From: Candidatus Rifleibacteriota bacterium
Lineage (GTDB): Bacteria > Muiribacteriota > Ozemobacteria > Ozemobacterales > Ozemobacteraceae
Direction: 5' to 3'
DNA length: 63,802 nt
Assembly (NCBI GenBank): GCA_905236675.1
Contig: CAJOND010000020.1
Location: forward strand, 1-63,802
Positions within the stretch are counted from its first letter, which is position 1, and each line of letters opens with the position of its first letter. The notes below the pieces were generated by a model. It was not told where the DNA came from. It worked only from the letters and a program-made list of their open reading frames with translations, and did not search any database. This document shows positions 43,685 through 52,824 of the stretch, piece after piece. The translations under genes and the position numbers were made by a program.

Positions 43685-43725
43685 AAAACCACCAGTTCAG
43701 TCATTAAGCTGAAGCTGGTGGTTTT
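43685..43725 (+). terminator. Intrinsic terminator of the beta-barrel gene
   Basis: AAAACCACCAG (43685-43695) plus TTCAG pair with CTGAA plus CTGGTGGTTTT (43715-43725), with one bulged G, followed by TTTATA. Confidence 0.9.
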
Positions 43726-43790
43726 TTATATTAATTAAAAAATTAAATGACGTATCTAAGAAACAAGTTTATTGTTATGTTTGAAATAAT

Positions 43791-44378
43791 TTATAGTTTT
43801 TTTACTATATCTAATATTTCTTTAGGACTTTCAACCAAATAGGCATGATAACCTACTTTAATAGCTTCATCAACATTACATTGACTATCATCAAAGAAAT
43901 AAATATCTGAAGCTTCACAGCCGATTTGTTTTCTTGTTTCCTCAAATATTACAGGATCAGGTTTTGTCATATGCATTTTATGAGAGAAAAACAAATAATC
44001 AAAATCTTGAAACAAACCTGTTTTTGTTATTTCTGCAATATGTCTATCGTTAGAATTAGAAAGCAGAGCTAAAGTCCCATATTTTTTTATTTCTTTCAAC
44101 AATTCAAGACAGTTGTCTTTCAAGGTTCCTATAATGCCATCAAATTCCTGAGAAAAATATTCAAAGCTAAAATTGCTTTTGGTTTCTTCACAAAATTCTT
44201 TATAAAAAGTATTAAAATCTGTCAAACCTTGTTCGTAGTGTCTTGCAGAATACAAATCAAACCAGATTTGCCTTAGTTGTGGCTTTGTTAATTCTTTTCC
44301 CAAAAGAGTACCAGCATGTTGTGTCCAATGAAGGTTGATTAGTACACCGCCTAAATCGCAGAGTATTACTTTTTTCAT
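43791..44378 (-). CDS. HAD superfamily hydrolase (subfamily IA phosphatase)
   Basis: A 195-residue protein. Motif I is CDLGGVL near 7-13 (nucleophile D8; the second Asp is replaced by Gly as in YihX-type enzymes). Motif II is LLSNSND, motif III the lysine in MTKPDPVIFE, and motif IV YFFDDSQCN. A helical cap (20-90) separates motifs I and II. It probably removes phosphate from a small sugar phosphate or nucleotide. No operon partner; substrate unknown. Confidence 0.9.
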   Translation of the reverse strand: MKKVILCDLGGVLINLHWTQHAGTLLGKELTKPQLRQIWFDLYSARHYEQGLTDFNTFYKEFCEETKSNFSFEYFSQEFDGIIGTLKDNCLELLKEIKKYGTLALLSNSNDRHIAEITKTGLFQDFDYLFFSHKMHMTKPDPVIFEETRKQIGCEASDIYFFDDSQCNVDEAIKVGYHAYLVESPKEILDIVKKL

Positions 44379-44467
44379 ATTATTATCCCTTAATAATCTT
44401 TTTTTGTATTTATATTACAAAAGCTCTCACAAATCAAACAATAAAAACCAAGCTTTACTTCATTTTC

Positions 44468-44496
44468 TTGCATAGAATACAAAAAGAGAGTAAGAT
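44468..44496 (+). promoter_or_regulatory. Candidate promoter for hprK-yvcK
   Basis: TTGCAT at 44468-44473 and TAAGAT at 44491-44496, 17 bp apart. A GAGGGATG ribosome site follows before the hprK ATG at 44530. Confidence 0.4.
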
Positions 44497-44529
44497 TATT
44501 AGTATAAATAAAAATTAGAGGGATGTCTT

Positions 44530-45453
44530 ATGGCTCTGATTTTAGTCAGAGAAATAGTTCAAGACCAGAACCTTATCGTAGTTGCTGGGAAAGAAGGTCT
44601 TGATCGTAAAATAATATCTTCCGAAGTTCATCGTCCAGGTCTTGAATTAGCTGGTTTTTTTGAACATTTTGGATATGAAAGAATAATAGTTCTTGGTCGT
44701 ACCGAATTAGCTTATTTAGGAGAACAACAGGCTGAAACCAGAAAAGTCAGATTACGCCAGTTACTCTTTTTCAATATTCCATGTATTATTATTACAGATG
44801 ATTTACTTGTATTAGACGAATTAATAGAGCTTTGTAATCAAAAGAGCATTCCTCTTTTAAGAACTCCTGTCAGAACAGGAGAATTCATATTTGAGCTTTC
44901 AAGCTACCTGCATAATCGTTTTGCTCCTAGAAAAAGTGTTCATGGTGTTTTCGTAGAAGTATACGGCGTCGGCATATTAATTATGGGAGCCTCTGGAATA
45001 GGTAAAAGTGAATGTGCTCTAGAGCTTATTAAGAGAGGTCATAGACTAGTAGCTGACGATGCAGTCCAGTTAATGAAAATCAGCGATTCAAAAATTGTCG
45101 GTTCTCCTGACGATATGATAAGACATCACATGGAAATCAGAGGGTTGGGTATTATAGATATACGCTCACTCTTTGGAATTGCTGCTACAGCTGACGAAAA
45201 GAATGTTGATATGGTTATTAACCTTGAAAAATGGGATGATAACAAAGAATACGATAGATTAGGCATTTTCCAGAGAACAGTTAAATTTTTGAAAGTTGAA
45301 ATACCTTCAACAACAATACCTGTAAGAGAAGGCCGAAACCTCGCTGTAGTTGTAGAAACCGCTGCCATGAATTTTTATTTGCGCAGAATGGGTATTATGA
45401 GTGCAGAGCGTTTTTCAAGGCAACTCAAAGCTAAGATGGTTGGAGACGTTTAA
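44530..45453 (+). CDS. hprK: HPr kinase/phosphorylase
   Basis: A 307-residue protein. The Walker A GASGIGKSECALELI near 155-170, VADDAVQL, and the family signature EIRGLGIIDIRSLFG are present. It phosphorylates HPr on serine and reverses it, controlling carbon use. The N-terminal half is the regulatory domain. HPr and PTS genes are not in the window; many Gram-negative bacteria use HprK for purposes other than sugar uptake. It shares one base with the start of yvcK. Confidence 0.95.
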   Translation: MALILVREIVQDQNLIVVAGKEGLDRKIISSEVHRPGLELAGFFEHFGYERIIVLGRTELAYLGEQQAETRKVRLRQLLFFNIPCIIITDDLLVLDELIELCNQKSIPLLRTPVRTGEFIFELSSYLHNRFAPRKSVHGVFVEVYGVGILIMGASGIGKSECALELIKRGHRLVADDAVQLMKISDSKIVGSPDDMIRHHMEIRGLGIIDIRSLFGIAATADEKNVDMVINLEKWDDNKEYDRLGIFQRTVKFLKVEIPSTTIPVREGRNLAVVVETAAMNFYLRRMGIMSAERFSRQLKAKMVGDV

Positions 45454-46760
45454 TGTTTTTAAGCCTTCGCCGAATGATAAATCATAGAGTCCGAGCACGA
45501 CGCTGGGTTCTATATTTATTTTTAGGCCTTTTAATTATGGGGTTTGGTTTCACTATTTTTTCGCTGGCAATATTAATGCTTGCTCCAGCTACAGTAGAAA
45601 CATTAAGATCATTCCACCCTATGGCATTGGCTTTTACGGCTTTTACGGCTATGTTAATAAGCTCTTTCTGGTTTTACAAAGGTTTCAAAATAGCTTTTGA
45701 GATGATGGATACCCGCGATGCCGGGCTTTCGACAAAAATCAAAGAATTTGTTTTCCACCGCAACAAAAAAGATGAAAGACCTTCTTTAGTTGCTTTAGGG
45801 GGTGGAACAGGTTTAAGCTCTCTTTTAAAAGGCTTAAAGGAAGTAGATGTTAAATTAACTGCTGTTGTTACGGTTACAGACGATGGCGGTTCTTCTGGTC
45901 GTTTGCGTAAAGATTTGCAGATATTACCTCCAGGAGATATAAGAAACTGTATAGTTGCTTTGTCTAGATCTGAAAGTTTACTTTCCAGACTTTTTCAATA
46001 TAGATTCTCGGAAGGTGGCGATATAGAAGGTCACAGTTTCGGCAATCTTTTTATCGCTGCTATGACTGGTGTTATTGGCGATTTTAGTAGTGCTGTTCGT
46101 GAAGTAAGCAGTATTCTAGCCATTAAAGGTCATGTTGTTCCTGTAACTACAGATAATGTTCAACTTCATGCTCTGTTTGAAGACGGAACAGAAATGGTTG
46201 GAGAAACAGCTATCTGCGAAGAGAAGAAACGCATAGAAAAAATGACTCTGATACCTGCTTCCCCTGAGCCAAACCAGGAAGCATTAAGTGCAATAGACGA
46301 TGCAAATATGATTATTCTTGGTCCAGGAAGCCTTTATACTAGTGTAATTCCTAATTTGCTTGTGCCAGGCGTTGTTGAGCATATTAACAATAGCGAAGCA
46401 ACAGTTATTTATATATGTAATGTTATGACTCAACCTGGCGAAACAGATGGCTTTAACGCTTTAGACCATGTAAAAACGATTTTAGACAAAACTGGTTTGG
46501 AAAAGCTAGATATAGTTGTAGTTAATTCAAGAAGAGCAGCAAAAAACCTAATGACCAAATACGAAGCCAAAAATCAGTATTGGGTTCCTCCAACAGTAAA
46601 AAAGATAGAAGAATTAGGAATCAGAGTTGTTTCTGCTGATTTGCTTTCAGAATCAAATATGCTCCGTCACAACCCAAATACTTTGGCCAATATTTTAGCT
46701 GATTTGGTTTATGAAAAGAAAAACAACGATAAAGAAATAAAAGTTCTTAGCGATGAATAA
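45453..46760 (+). CDS. YvcK/CofD-like protein with N-terminal membrane helices
   Basis: A 435-residue protein. Two TM helices (about 20-43 and 54-73) precede a YvcK domain from residue 108: LVALGGGTGLSSLLKGL, VTDDGGSSGRLRKDL, PGDIRNCIVAL and GHSFGNLFIAAMTG. YvcK proteins bind UDP-GlcNAc and control cell-wall and carbon balance, often near HPr or WhiA genes. The TM hairpin places this one on the inner membrane. It overlaps hprK by one base, so the two are co-translated. Confidence 0.92.
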   Translation: MFLSLRRMINHRVRARRWVLYLFLGLLIMGFGFTIFSLAILMLAPATVETLRSFHPMALAFTAFTAMLISSFWFYKGFKIAFEMMDTRDAGLSTKIKEFVFHRNKKDERPSLVALGGGTGLSSLLKGLKEVDVKLTAVVTVTDDGGSSGRLRKDLQILPPGDIRNCIVALSRSESLLSRLFQYRFSEGGDIEGHSFGNLFIAAMTGVIGDFSSAVREVSSILAIKGHVVPVTTDNVQLHALFEDGTEMVGETAICEEKKRIEKMTLIPASPEPNQEALSAIDDANMIILGPGSLYTSVIPNLLVPGVVEHINNSEATVIYICNVMTQPGETDGFNALDHVKTILDKTGLEKLDIVVVNSRRAAKNLMTKYEAKNQYWVPPTVKKIEELGIRVVSADLLSESNMLRHNPNTLANILADLVYEKKNNDKEIKVLSDE

Positions 46761-46769
46761 AGTTTTACC

Positions 46770-47489
46770 CTAACCAATCAAAAATTCATCAACCCAGCCA
46801 TGCGCTCCCTCTTCTATCCAGTGATTATCAGAGCGCTCTAATTTGGATGGCTTTTTAACTTCAAGATCTGGATATTTTTCATAAACAATAGCATTAGAAG
46901 GTTCGCCCCTTAAACCAGGCAAACAAAGCCAGTCAGTATAAAAAGCTTTTACCCCGAGACACTTAGAAACTCTTGCAAGCCAAGTGCCATAAGTTCTACC
47001 GCCATTCCAATTTTTAGACCAGACAACAGTTAGATTAATATTGTTTTTTAAGAAAACCTGAGAAGCAACATATTCATTTTCACAAAGACAGATTATTAGA
47101 GTAACTGGTTTCCTTTTTCCCCAGACTTTTAATTTATATTTAAAAATTTGCCCGCTAAAAGGCAGATTATTATTTACTCTGTTCGGCTCTTTTATTGATT
47201 CAAGCTGTTCAAAATCAACTATTTCGTATTTGCCATGAATTCCATAATCATTTAAATCTAAATCTTCGCCAGACTCAAATTCCATATAGAAATTAACATC
47301 GCTATGAACAAATACTTCTGGTTCTGCAAATTCTTTATTCCAAGATTCCGCTACAGCAGTTGGATTGTTTCTTTCTTCCCTAGGTAAACAACCAGAGCAA
47401 AAGAAGTCAATATCGCTTAAATCCGTTCCACAAGATGGATAAAAACAAATATTATTATATTTTTTTAATTCGTCTATTAAAGAATTCAT
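46770..47489 (-). CDS. Hypothetical protein
   Basis: A 239-residue soluble protein without a signal peptide. The start CFYPSCGTDLSDIDFFCSGC has several cysteines but no standard zinc-finger spacing. The rest is mixed alpha/beta, with LTVVWSKNWNGGRTYGTW and an end rich in Trp and acidic residues. I recognise no family. No Shine-Dalgarno is clear. It is convergent with yvcK across a 9-bp gap and follows the next hypothetical gene (on the same strand) by 33 bp. Confidence 0.6.
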   Translation of the reverse strand: MNSLIDELKKYNNICFYPSCGTDLSDIDFFCSGCLPREERNNPTAVAESWNKEFAEPEVFVHSDVNFYMEFESGEDLDLNDYGIHGKYEIVDFEQLESIKEPNRVNNNLPFSGQIFKYKLKVWGKRKPVTLIICLCENEYVASQVFLKNNINLTVVWSKNWNGGRTYGTWLARVSKCLGVKAFYTDWLCLPGLRGEPSNAIVYEKYPDLEVKKPSKLERSDNHWIEEGAHGWVDEFLIG

Positions 47490-47522
47490 ATTGTAGATTT
47501 TATATAGACCTTGTATTAAAAA

Positions 47523-48269
47523 TTAGAATGGTGCGTTTTCAGAAGCACCTGGAACAAGCGAAGTTATAGGAGCTGGACCAGCTTCGCTTATAATTAAATC
47601 CATTATCCAATTAAGATTATCTAGATTAATTATCAGACCTCTTTTTACTCCTAGACTTACTTTGCCTTTTTTATCTACGCTAAGTTTCATAGCACCTAAT
47701 GGAGTTTCTATAATTCCACTTATAGAATTAATCTGATAATTATTGGGTTCAACAATATTATATGATTCATAATCTTCCATATGTCCAGAGAGTCTCGCCC
47801 TTCGGATTTCTTTGTCTTTGGGATTTTCTACCACAATTGACTTCATTACCGTTAATCTGCCTTGAACTAAATTCATGCACTGGTTATCAAATTCAACTTT
47901 TTCAACATGTTCACCAGTAGCAGCAGAAAGAGCCATTTCTATAAGTTTTGCAGGACCTGGTTTACCAAATAAATATATTTTTTCTGGAGAAATAATAAAT
48001 TCTACACTTTCAATACGCTTAAATTCTTCTTTTGTTGTTATGCCATCTTTAAAAAACTCAACATTAAAAGAAGCAAGATTCGAATAAAAGCCTCTTATCA
48101 CACCTCGGTCACAATCACAGTCATGAAACCCTGGCGTTCCAGCTTCTATATCAAAAATATCACCTTTTTCCATTATAGTTTTAAAGGTTGTTTCTATATC
48201 GTCTATTTTTAATGTAAGACATTTAAAAGAAAGTGAAGCACCTTGAACTTCTATTTCATCAATAAGCAT
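47523..48269 (-). CDS. Hypothetical protein
   Basis: A 248-residue soluble protein, mostly beta by composition (FNVEFFKDGI, VEFIISPEKIYLFGK, GAMKLSVDKKGKVSLGVKRG). A DCDCD stretch near 50-54 is the only cysteine cluster. No domain is recognised. Spacing suggests co-transcription with the 239-residue gene downstream; the DUF805 gene lies 72 bp upstream on the same strand. Confidence 0.6.
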   Translation of the reverse strand: MLIDEIEVQGASLSFKCLTLKIDDIETTFKTIMEKGDIFDIEAGTPGFHDCDCDRGVIRGFYSNLASFNVEFFKDGITTKEEFKRIESVEFIISPEKIYLFGKPGPAKLIEMALSAATGEHVEKVEFDNQCMNLVQGRLTVMKSIVVENPKDKEIRRARLSGHMEDYESYNIVEPNNYQINSISGIIETPLGAMKLSVDKKGKVSLGVKRGLIINLDNLNWIMDLIISEAGPAPITSLVPGASENAPF

Positions 48270-48341
48270 TTTTTAATTCCTCCAAAGACTTTAGAAAAAT
48301 ATCATATTCTATTCATTTAGAGCAACAAGAAATGAATATTA

Positions 48342-48989
48342 TTAATATTTGCTTGGTTGCCCATATTTATTAGAACCTGGAGTTCCTGAAGTAAAAATAA
48401 AATACATGAAAAAAAGAAAAACAAAAATATCAACTATGAAACTGATTATGAGAATACTCATAAGAATATAAAAGATATTATTTTGACTTAGAATCCCACT
48501 AGATTGATAATTCATAACTATTTTTAAAAGAATCAATGGAATCCATGGAGCAAAAAAGACTATTTGCCACCAGCCAGACATATTTAAGTCATGTAGACGA
48601 CGACAACTAAAAGTTAAACCTGCTTTTAAAAATATTAAATTAACAATTAAAGAATATACATTAATCAAAACACCCTTAGTTTTAAATACAGCAAAATCCA
48701 AATAACTTACGATTATAACAGCAGGTAAACCTATCGATAACATATAAAAAAAAGTAAGCCACCATTCCCTACGAGAACATCGACCTTCGAATTTTCCATA
48801 CCAGAAGTTTTTAAAAGCAGTAACAAAAGTTAAAGTTTCCTTTTTGTCTTTTACCCCGTTATCTTCTGCTTGTTTTTCTCCAAGGCTGTTAGAATTAGAG
48901 CTTACTTCATAACCACACTCTCTACATAAATTTTCACTTTCATTCAACTTATTCCCACAATTAGGACACAAGTTTTCCTTATTTTCCAT
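48342..48989 (-). CDS. DUF805 membrane protein with N-terminal zinc ribbon
   Basis: A 215-residue protein. Residues 7-27 form a zinc ribbon (CPNCGNKL and CRECGYE). After a linker comes the DUF805 pattern: WYGKFEGRCSRREWW, CRRLHDLNMSGWW and the closing GTPGSNKYG, with four TM helices between. DUF805 proteins (for example YhaH) are inner-membrane proteins of unknown function. The ribbon is a common N-terminal add-on. Confidence 0.88.
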   Translation of the reverse strand: MENKENLCPNCGNKLNESENLCRECGYEVSSNSNSLGEKQAEDNGVKDKKETLTFVTAFKNFWYGKFEGRCSRREWWLTFFYMLSIGLPAVIIVSYLDFAVFKTKGVLINVYSLIVNLIFLKAGLTFSCRRLHDLNMSGWWQIVFFAPWIPLILLKIVMNYQSSGILSQNNIFYILMSILIISFIVDIFVFLFFMYFIFTSGTPGSNKYGQPSKY

Positions 48990-49149
48990 AAATCATATTC
49001 TCCATTATTCTCGATAGAATCAAGTTTTCATCACTTTTATATCTAAATCTCATAAAATTTTATTTTTAGATTTGTAATTTTGAACAAACATGAAGCAATC
49101 TAGAATAGTTTATATAGTTAATCCTTAACTCCAAAAAAGCCAAAGCCTT

Positions 49150-52100
49150 TCATTCTACAGCGACAAGAACCAAGCGGAAACCTACACTTTTGCCTGTGTA
49201 TTCAGGGCTTAAATGACTACGTGCGGCTGAACGGCACCATTTAGGAGTAGTAACGCAATTGCCTCCACGAGTGAGACGGCTAGTGCCTATTTCAGGCCCT
49301 TGTGGGTCAGTCGTAATATTATTGTCTATACAATATTGATAGTATGAACCATCATACAAGTCCTTGCACCATTCCTCAACATTGCCATGCATATCATAAA
49401 GACCGAAAGAATTTGGTAACACTCCACTTCCTATGGAATGACTTTTCTGTTTGTTTTCCCCCCAGTTAAAAAAATACCAAGCAACTTCATCAAGATTTTC
49501 ATCTCGCTGACTAGAGTCATATAATAAATTTTTGTCATTGTTTAAAGCTTTAGTTGTACCAGCTCTACAGGCGTATTCCCACTGGGCCTCAGTAGGTAGG
49601 TCAAACTTGTAACCGTTTGGCAATTGATCCGCAAGCTGTAAATTGATTTTGTCTATAAATCCAGTTGAAGGAGTCATTATGTCAATCCAACTCACACATT
49701 CAACTGGTAAAACTTCTTCAGATTCAGTTTTGTTATAAGATGGGTTGATTCCCTTCACTGCTTTATACTGTGCCTGTGTCACCTCATAGGTACCCATATA
49801 GAAGAGCTGAGATATTATGATCTGATGTTTGGTTTCGTCATCATTCCTACATAATTCATCTGCTGGACTGCCCATCATAAAGTTACCTGCTGCTATTGGT
49901 TTCATTTCAAGCAAAATCCACTTAGCGGTATATTCTCTATCCCCTGTCGAACCTTGAGGTATAGTCAGAGTTGTTGTCGCAGTATCGCTGTCAGAAGCTT
50001 GCCATCCCCCGAATATATAAAAGCCAGAACTTACATTACCCGTTTTAGTTGGATTAGGGAGCATAAAATCAGGTGTTTCAATATTATAATCCTTTGAAGT
50101 GTATTCAACAGTGCCGTCGTCAGGATTCAGCGTAATAGTGAACGTTGAAGGTGTGAAGTCCGCAGTATAGGTTCGGTTTTCGTGAGTGCCCTGCGCTATG
50201 GTCACGCTTTCTACAGGGTCGCCGCCATTGAAAACCCAACCGTTGAAGCCGTAATAATCTTTTGTGGGTGTCGGAAGCGTGAAATCTGCTGTTAAGACGT
50301 TATAATCTTTTGATGTGTAATCTATTGTTGCTCCATCGCAACCAGCTAAGGTTATTGTATATGTCGAGGGGGCGTATTTTGCGGTGTAGGTTCGGTTTTC
50401 ATGAGTGCCCTGACTTATGGTGACAGGATTTGCAGGTTCGCTATTGTCTAAACTCCAGCCCAGGAAATTGTAGTAATTTCTACTCGGAGTGGGCAGTTCG
50501 AAATCGCTAGTAGTAACATTATATTGAATCGGATTGGCCGATTCAATACTGCCCTCACCTAGATCCAGAGCGATGTTATAGGTCAAAAGGTTAAAGTTGG
50601 CGGTGTACACTCTGTTTTCTGTGGACCCTGTGTTGATGCTAACAGCCGTCTGTGGAGTGTCACCGTTTGAGCCTGTCCAGCCGGTAAATTCATAGCCATT
50701 TTTATTCGGGTTTTTAAGGTTAATATTTGCAGAGGTTACATCGAAGCTGGTTGGGTTTGCGGATTCAAAAGTGCAGTTTTCAACACCATTATAAGTTATG
50801 CTGTATGTAATAACCTTTGCATTCGCAGTCATTGTAGCATTGTTAGCTGGCATTGTGAATGTTTCAGTAGTGAAGTCGCCGATCCATTTGTCGAACTGGT
50901 AACCAGTGAGCATTGTGCAGCTTGCAGTGACACTTGAGTTGTATTCGTGTAAACCTTGACCATCAACAGTTGCAATACCTGTGCCTAAATTCAAAGTTAA
51001 CATATAAGAGTTTATTGCCCAATTAGCCGTAAAACTCATATCAGACTTTGAACCCTTGACTATGGACAGCGGTTTTTGTGGGACATCGCCATTGGAACCT
51101 GTCCAACCGATAAATGTGTAACCTGTCTTCGTTGGTTCGTTAAGCTCGAAAGTTTCCGTATCGCTGTTGTAACCCTGTGGGTTAGTGTTTTCCGTTCCAC
51201 CGTTGAGGTTGTAAGTGATGGTGTAGGCGACCGCCGACCAGTTGGCAGTATAACTTCTGTCGCCCGTAGAACCCTGTTCGATTGCTACAATTGTCTGTGG
51301 TGTGTCTCCGTTTGAGCCAGTCCAACCTGTGAAGGTGAAACCATCTTTAGTTGGTACAGGAAGATTGAAATCTTCTGTTTCTGAATTGTATTCTTTTGTT
51401 GTGTATTCGACCGTTCCGCCATTCGGGTCAAGCGTAATAGTGTAAGTTTCCAATGGTGAGGGCGGGTTGTCTTGCTTTTCCTTGGTTTCAAAGCTGAAAG
51501 CCTGAGTATAAGAGAAAGGTAGGGTATCTTTGTTTTCAGCCTTTGAGTAAAACTCAACCAAGAAATCTGTGGGGAAGTCTGTCAGGTTTATTCCGTCAAG
51601 ATTAAGTTCAAAGCTTAGTTCGGCAGTGTTCCCTAAAGAATTATTTATTTTAATAGCGGTGGTTACAAAAGAGTGTTCATAGCTGCCAGAAACCGCTTTG
51701 TCACTATAGTCGGTCTGGTTGCTAACGAAGTTAACGTCTGCACCATTCTGGTTTTCGCTTCTATAAGTGATTTTTGCGATTAAATCTTCGGCTTTCAGGC
51801 TGTTGAGGTTTTCGCCTTCGATATTAAGCTTAACAGTCAGCTTGCCAATGTATTTGCCGTCTTTGAATTCAACGTCTTCTGCCTGTGCGAAAGTGAGGCT
51901 ATCAACCTGAACTTCATCTTTCTTTTCTTCATTATTAAAAACGAAAAGTCTGAACTGAATATTAAGCCTGTAAAGGTCGAAAATACAGGTCTTAATAGGT
52001 TTAGCCGAAAGTCTGATAAATCTAGTGTTTGCGTTGGTGCCATCTGTGGCGAGGCTGTAGTGCCAGGGGTCGTCTTCGTTCGCCCTTGTGCCTATATAGC

Positions 52101-52212
52101 AGGTGCCATCGGTGCTGTCGGTTGGAAGGGTTACGCTCAGTGGTTTTTCGACGGTGTTTACGGGAACATTGGCAGAGAGTGAATTTTCCAAAGGTAATAA
52201 CGCTGAAATCAT
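49150..52212 (-). CDS. Large surface protein with InlB-type repeats and FGE-sulfatase domain (downstream part of a split gene)
   Basis: A 1020-residue frame. Residues 1-250 are beta-rich. Seven InlB B-type (Listeria-Bacteroides) repeats of about 70 residues follow (255-765), each with a YTITL...FxGW...YTANW pattern. The end (about 770-1020) is a formylglycine-generating-enzyme-like domain: AAGNFMMGSP, YEVTQAQYKAV, LPTEAQWEYACRAGT, MHGNVEEWCKD, TRGGNC and SVGFRLV. Its two cysteines (GGNC, KWC) do not sit exactly as in true FGE, so it may only be a structural or sugar-binding version. There is no signal peptide, because the lipoprotein start lies in the overlapping frame at 52209-52502; a (TA)6 tract marks the break. 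Confidence 0.85.
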   Translation of the reverse strand: MISALLPLENSLSANVPVNTVEKPLSVTLPTDSTDGTCYIGTRANEDDPWHYSLATDGTNANTRFIRLSAKPIKTCIFDLYRLNIQFRLFVFNNEEKKDEVQVDSLTFAQAEDVEFKDGKYIGKLTVKLNIEGENLNSLKAEDLIAKITYRSENQNGADVNFVSNQTDYSDKAVSGSYEHSFVTTAIKINNSLGNTAELSFELNLDGINLTDFPTDFLVEFYSKAENKDTLPFSYTQAFSFETKEKQDNPPSPLETYTITLDPNGGTVEYTTKEYNSETEDFNLPVPTKDGFTFTGWTGSNGDTPQTIVAIEQGSTGDRSYTANWSAVAYTITYNLNGGTENTNPQGYNSDTETFELNEPTKTGYTFIGWTGSNGDVPQKPLSIVKGSKSDMSFTANWAINSYMLTLNLGTGIATVDGQGLHEYNSSVTASCTMLTGYQFDKWIGDFTTETFTMPANNATMTANAKVITYSITYNGVENCTFESANPTSFDVTSANINLKNPNKNGYEFTGWTGSNGDTPQTAVSINTGSTENRVYTANFNLLTYNIALDLGEGSIESANPIQYNVTTSDFELPTPSRNYYNFLGWSLDNSEPANPVTISQGTHENRTYTAKYAPSTYTITLAGCDGATIDYTSKDYNVLTADFTLPTPTKDYYGFNGWVFNGGDPVESVTIAQGTHENRTYTADFTPSTFTITLNPDDGTVEYTSKDYNIETPDFMLPNPTKTGNVSSGFYIFGGWQASDSDTATTTLTIPQGSTGDREYTAKWILLEMKPIAAGNFMMGSPADELCRNDDETKHQIIISQLFYMGTYEVTQAQYKAVKGINPSYNKTESEEVLPVECVSWIDIMTPSTGFIDKINLQLADQLPNGYKFDLPTEAQWEYACRAGTTKALNNDKNLLYDSSQRDENLDEVAWYFFNWGENKQKSHSIGSGVLPNSFGLYDMHGNVEEWCKDLYDGSYYQYCIDNNITTDPQGPEIGTSRLTRGGNCVTTPKWCRSAARSHLSPEYTGKSVGFRLVLVAVE

Positions 52213-52502
52213 ATATATATATAAGAGAATGTACCGCTGTTGTCTGCCATGACAGGAACCTTTTCTTCGGTTGCCGTCACCTTGACACCCTCTTGGAAAG
52301 TATTGTCATAAGGGCATTTTATTACCGCACCAGATGGGAATGTTATGTCGGAAAATCTGCCATTGGCTGTAACTGTGCGTGTTTCAGGCAAAACAGTAGT
52401 TTCGCCGTTGTTGGGTGCGAATGGTGCACTGCCACCTGCATGACAGCCGATGAGGGCGGCGATTAAGATTACTGCTATTAATAGACTTAAATACTTTTTC
52501 AT
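52209..52502 (-). CDS. Lipoprotein N-terminus of the split surface-protein gene
   Basis: From ATG at 52502 (an upstream GTG at 52514 is in frame) this reads 97 residues. It has a lipoprotein signal, SLLIAVILIAALIGC, with cysteine near residue 19 as the lipid anchor, followed by a small beta segment. It ends ...GTFSYIYI and TGA inside a TATATATATATAT tract. Removing one TA unit would join it in frame to the 1020-residue open frame. Alone it would be a short secreted lipoprotein. No ribosome site is clear. Confidence 0.75.
   Translation of the reverse strand: MKKYLSLLIAVILIAALIGCHAGGSAPFAPNNGETTVLPETRTVTANGRFSDITFPSGAVIKCPYDNTFQEGVKVTATEEKVPVMADNSGTFSYIYI
52211..52223. repeat. (TA)6 simple repeat at the frame break
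   Basis: Thirteen bases of alternating A and T inside the coding region. Five or eight TA units would restore one reading frame across the gene; six give the observed stop. Confidence 0.9.
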
Positions 52503-52514
52503 AATTTTTAACAC

Positions 52515-52824
52515 TTTCGTTAGTTTTTTAGAGATAAGAGATAAGAGAGAAGGGCTTAGGAGATTGTTTTACTCCGCTCGTTAGTTTTTACAATATATCA
52601 AACTTTATTGCTATAATATAATTTTTAGATGATTTCTTTTGAGAGTATATTTGATTTACAATATAACATACTCAGTGAGAATTACATATTCTTTTTGATT
52701 CAGGGCAAACGCAAACTTTTTTAGCTTGTAGTCTATATATGCAATACGTCACTTGCGACCACTTTGTTTGAAGATTTTTTTGTGCAGTCTACAAATTTGT
52801 CATAATAAGTATAGCGTATGGGCT
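52515..52824. other. Intergenic region upstream of the split lipoprotein gene
   Basis: About 310 bp, AT-rich. CGTTAGTTTTT occurs twice (52518-52528 and 52579-52589). AT-rich -10-like sequence for the leftward lipoprotein gene lies near 52610-52625. No terminator after the RND gene is clear. Nothing else recognised. Confidence 0.5.

Noticed and set aside
52029..52466. A 145-residue rightward reading frame rich in Cys and Arg.
   Set aside because: It is antisense to the lipoprotein start and the beta-rich region of the split gene; composition is typical of a shadow frame.
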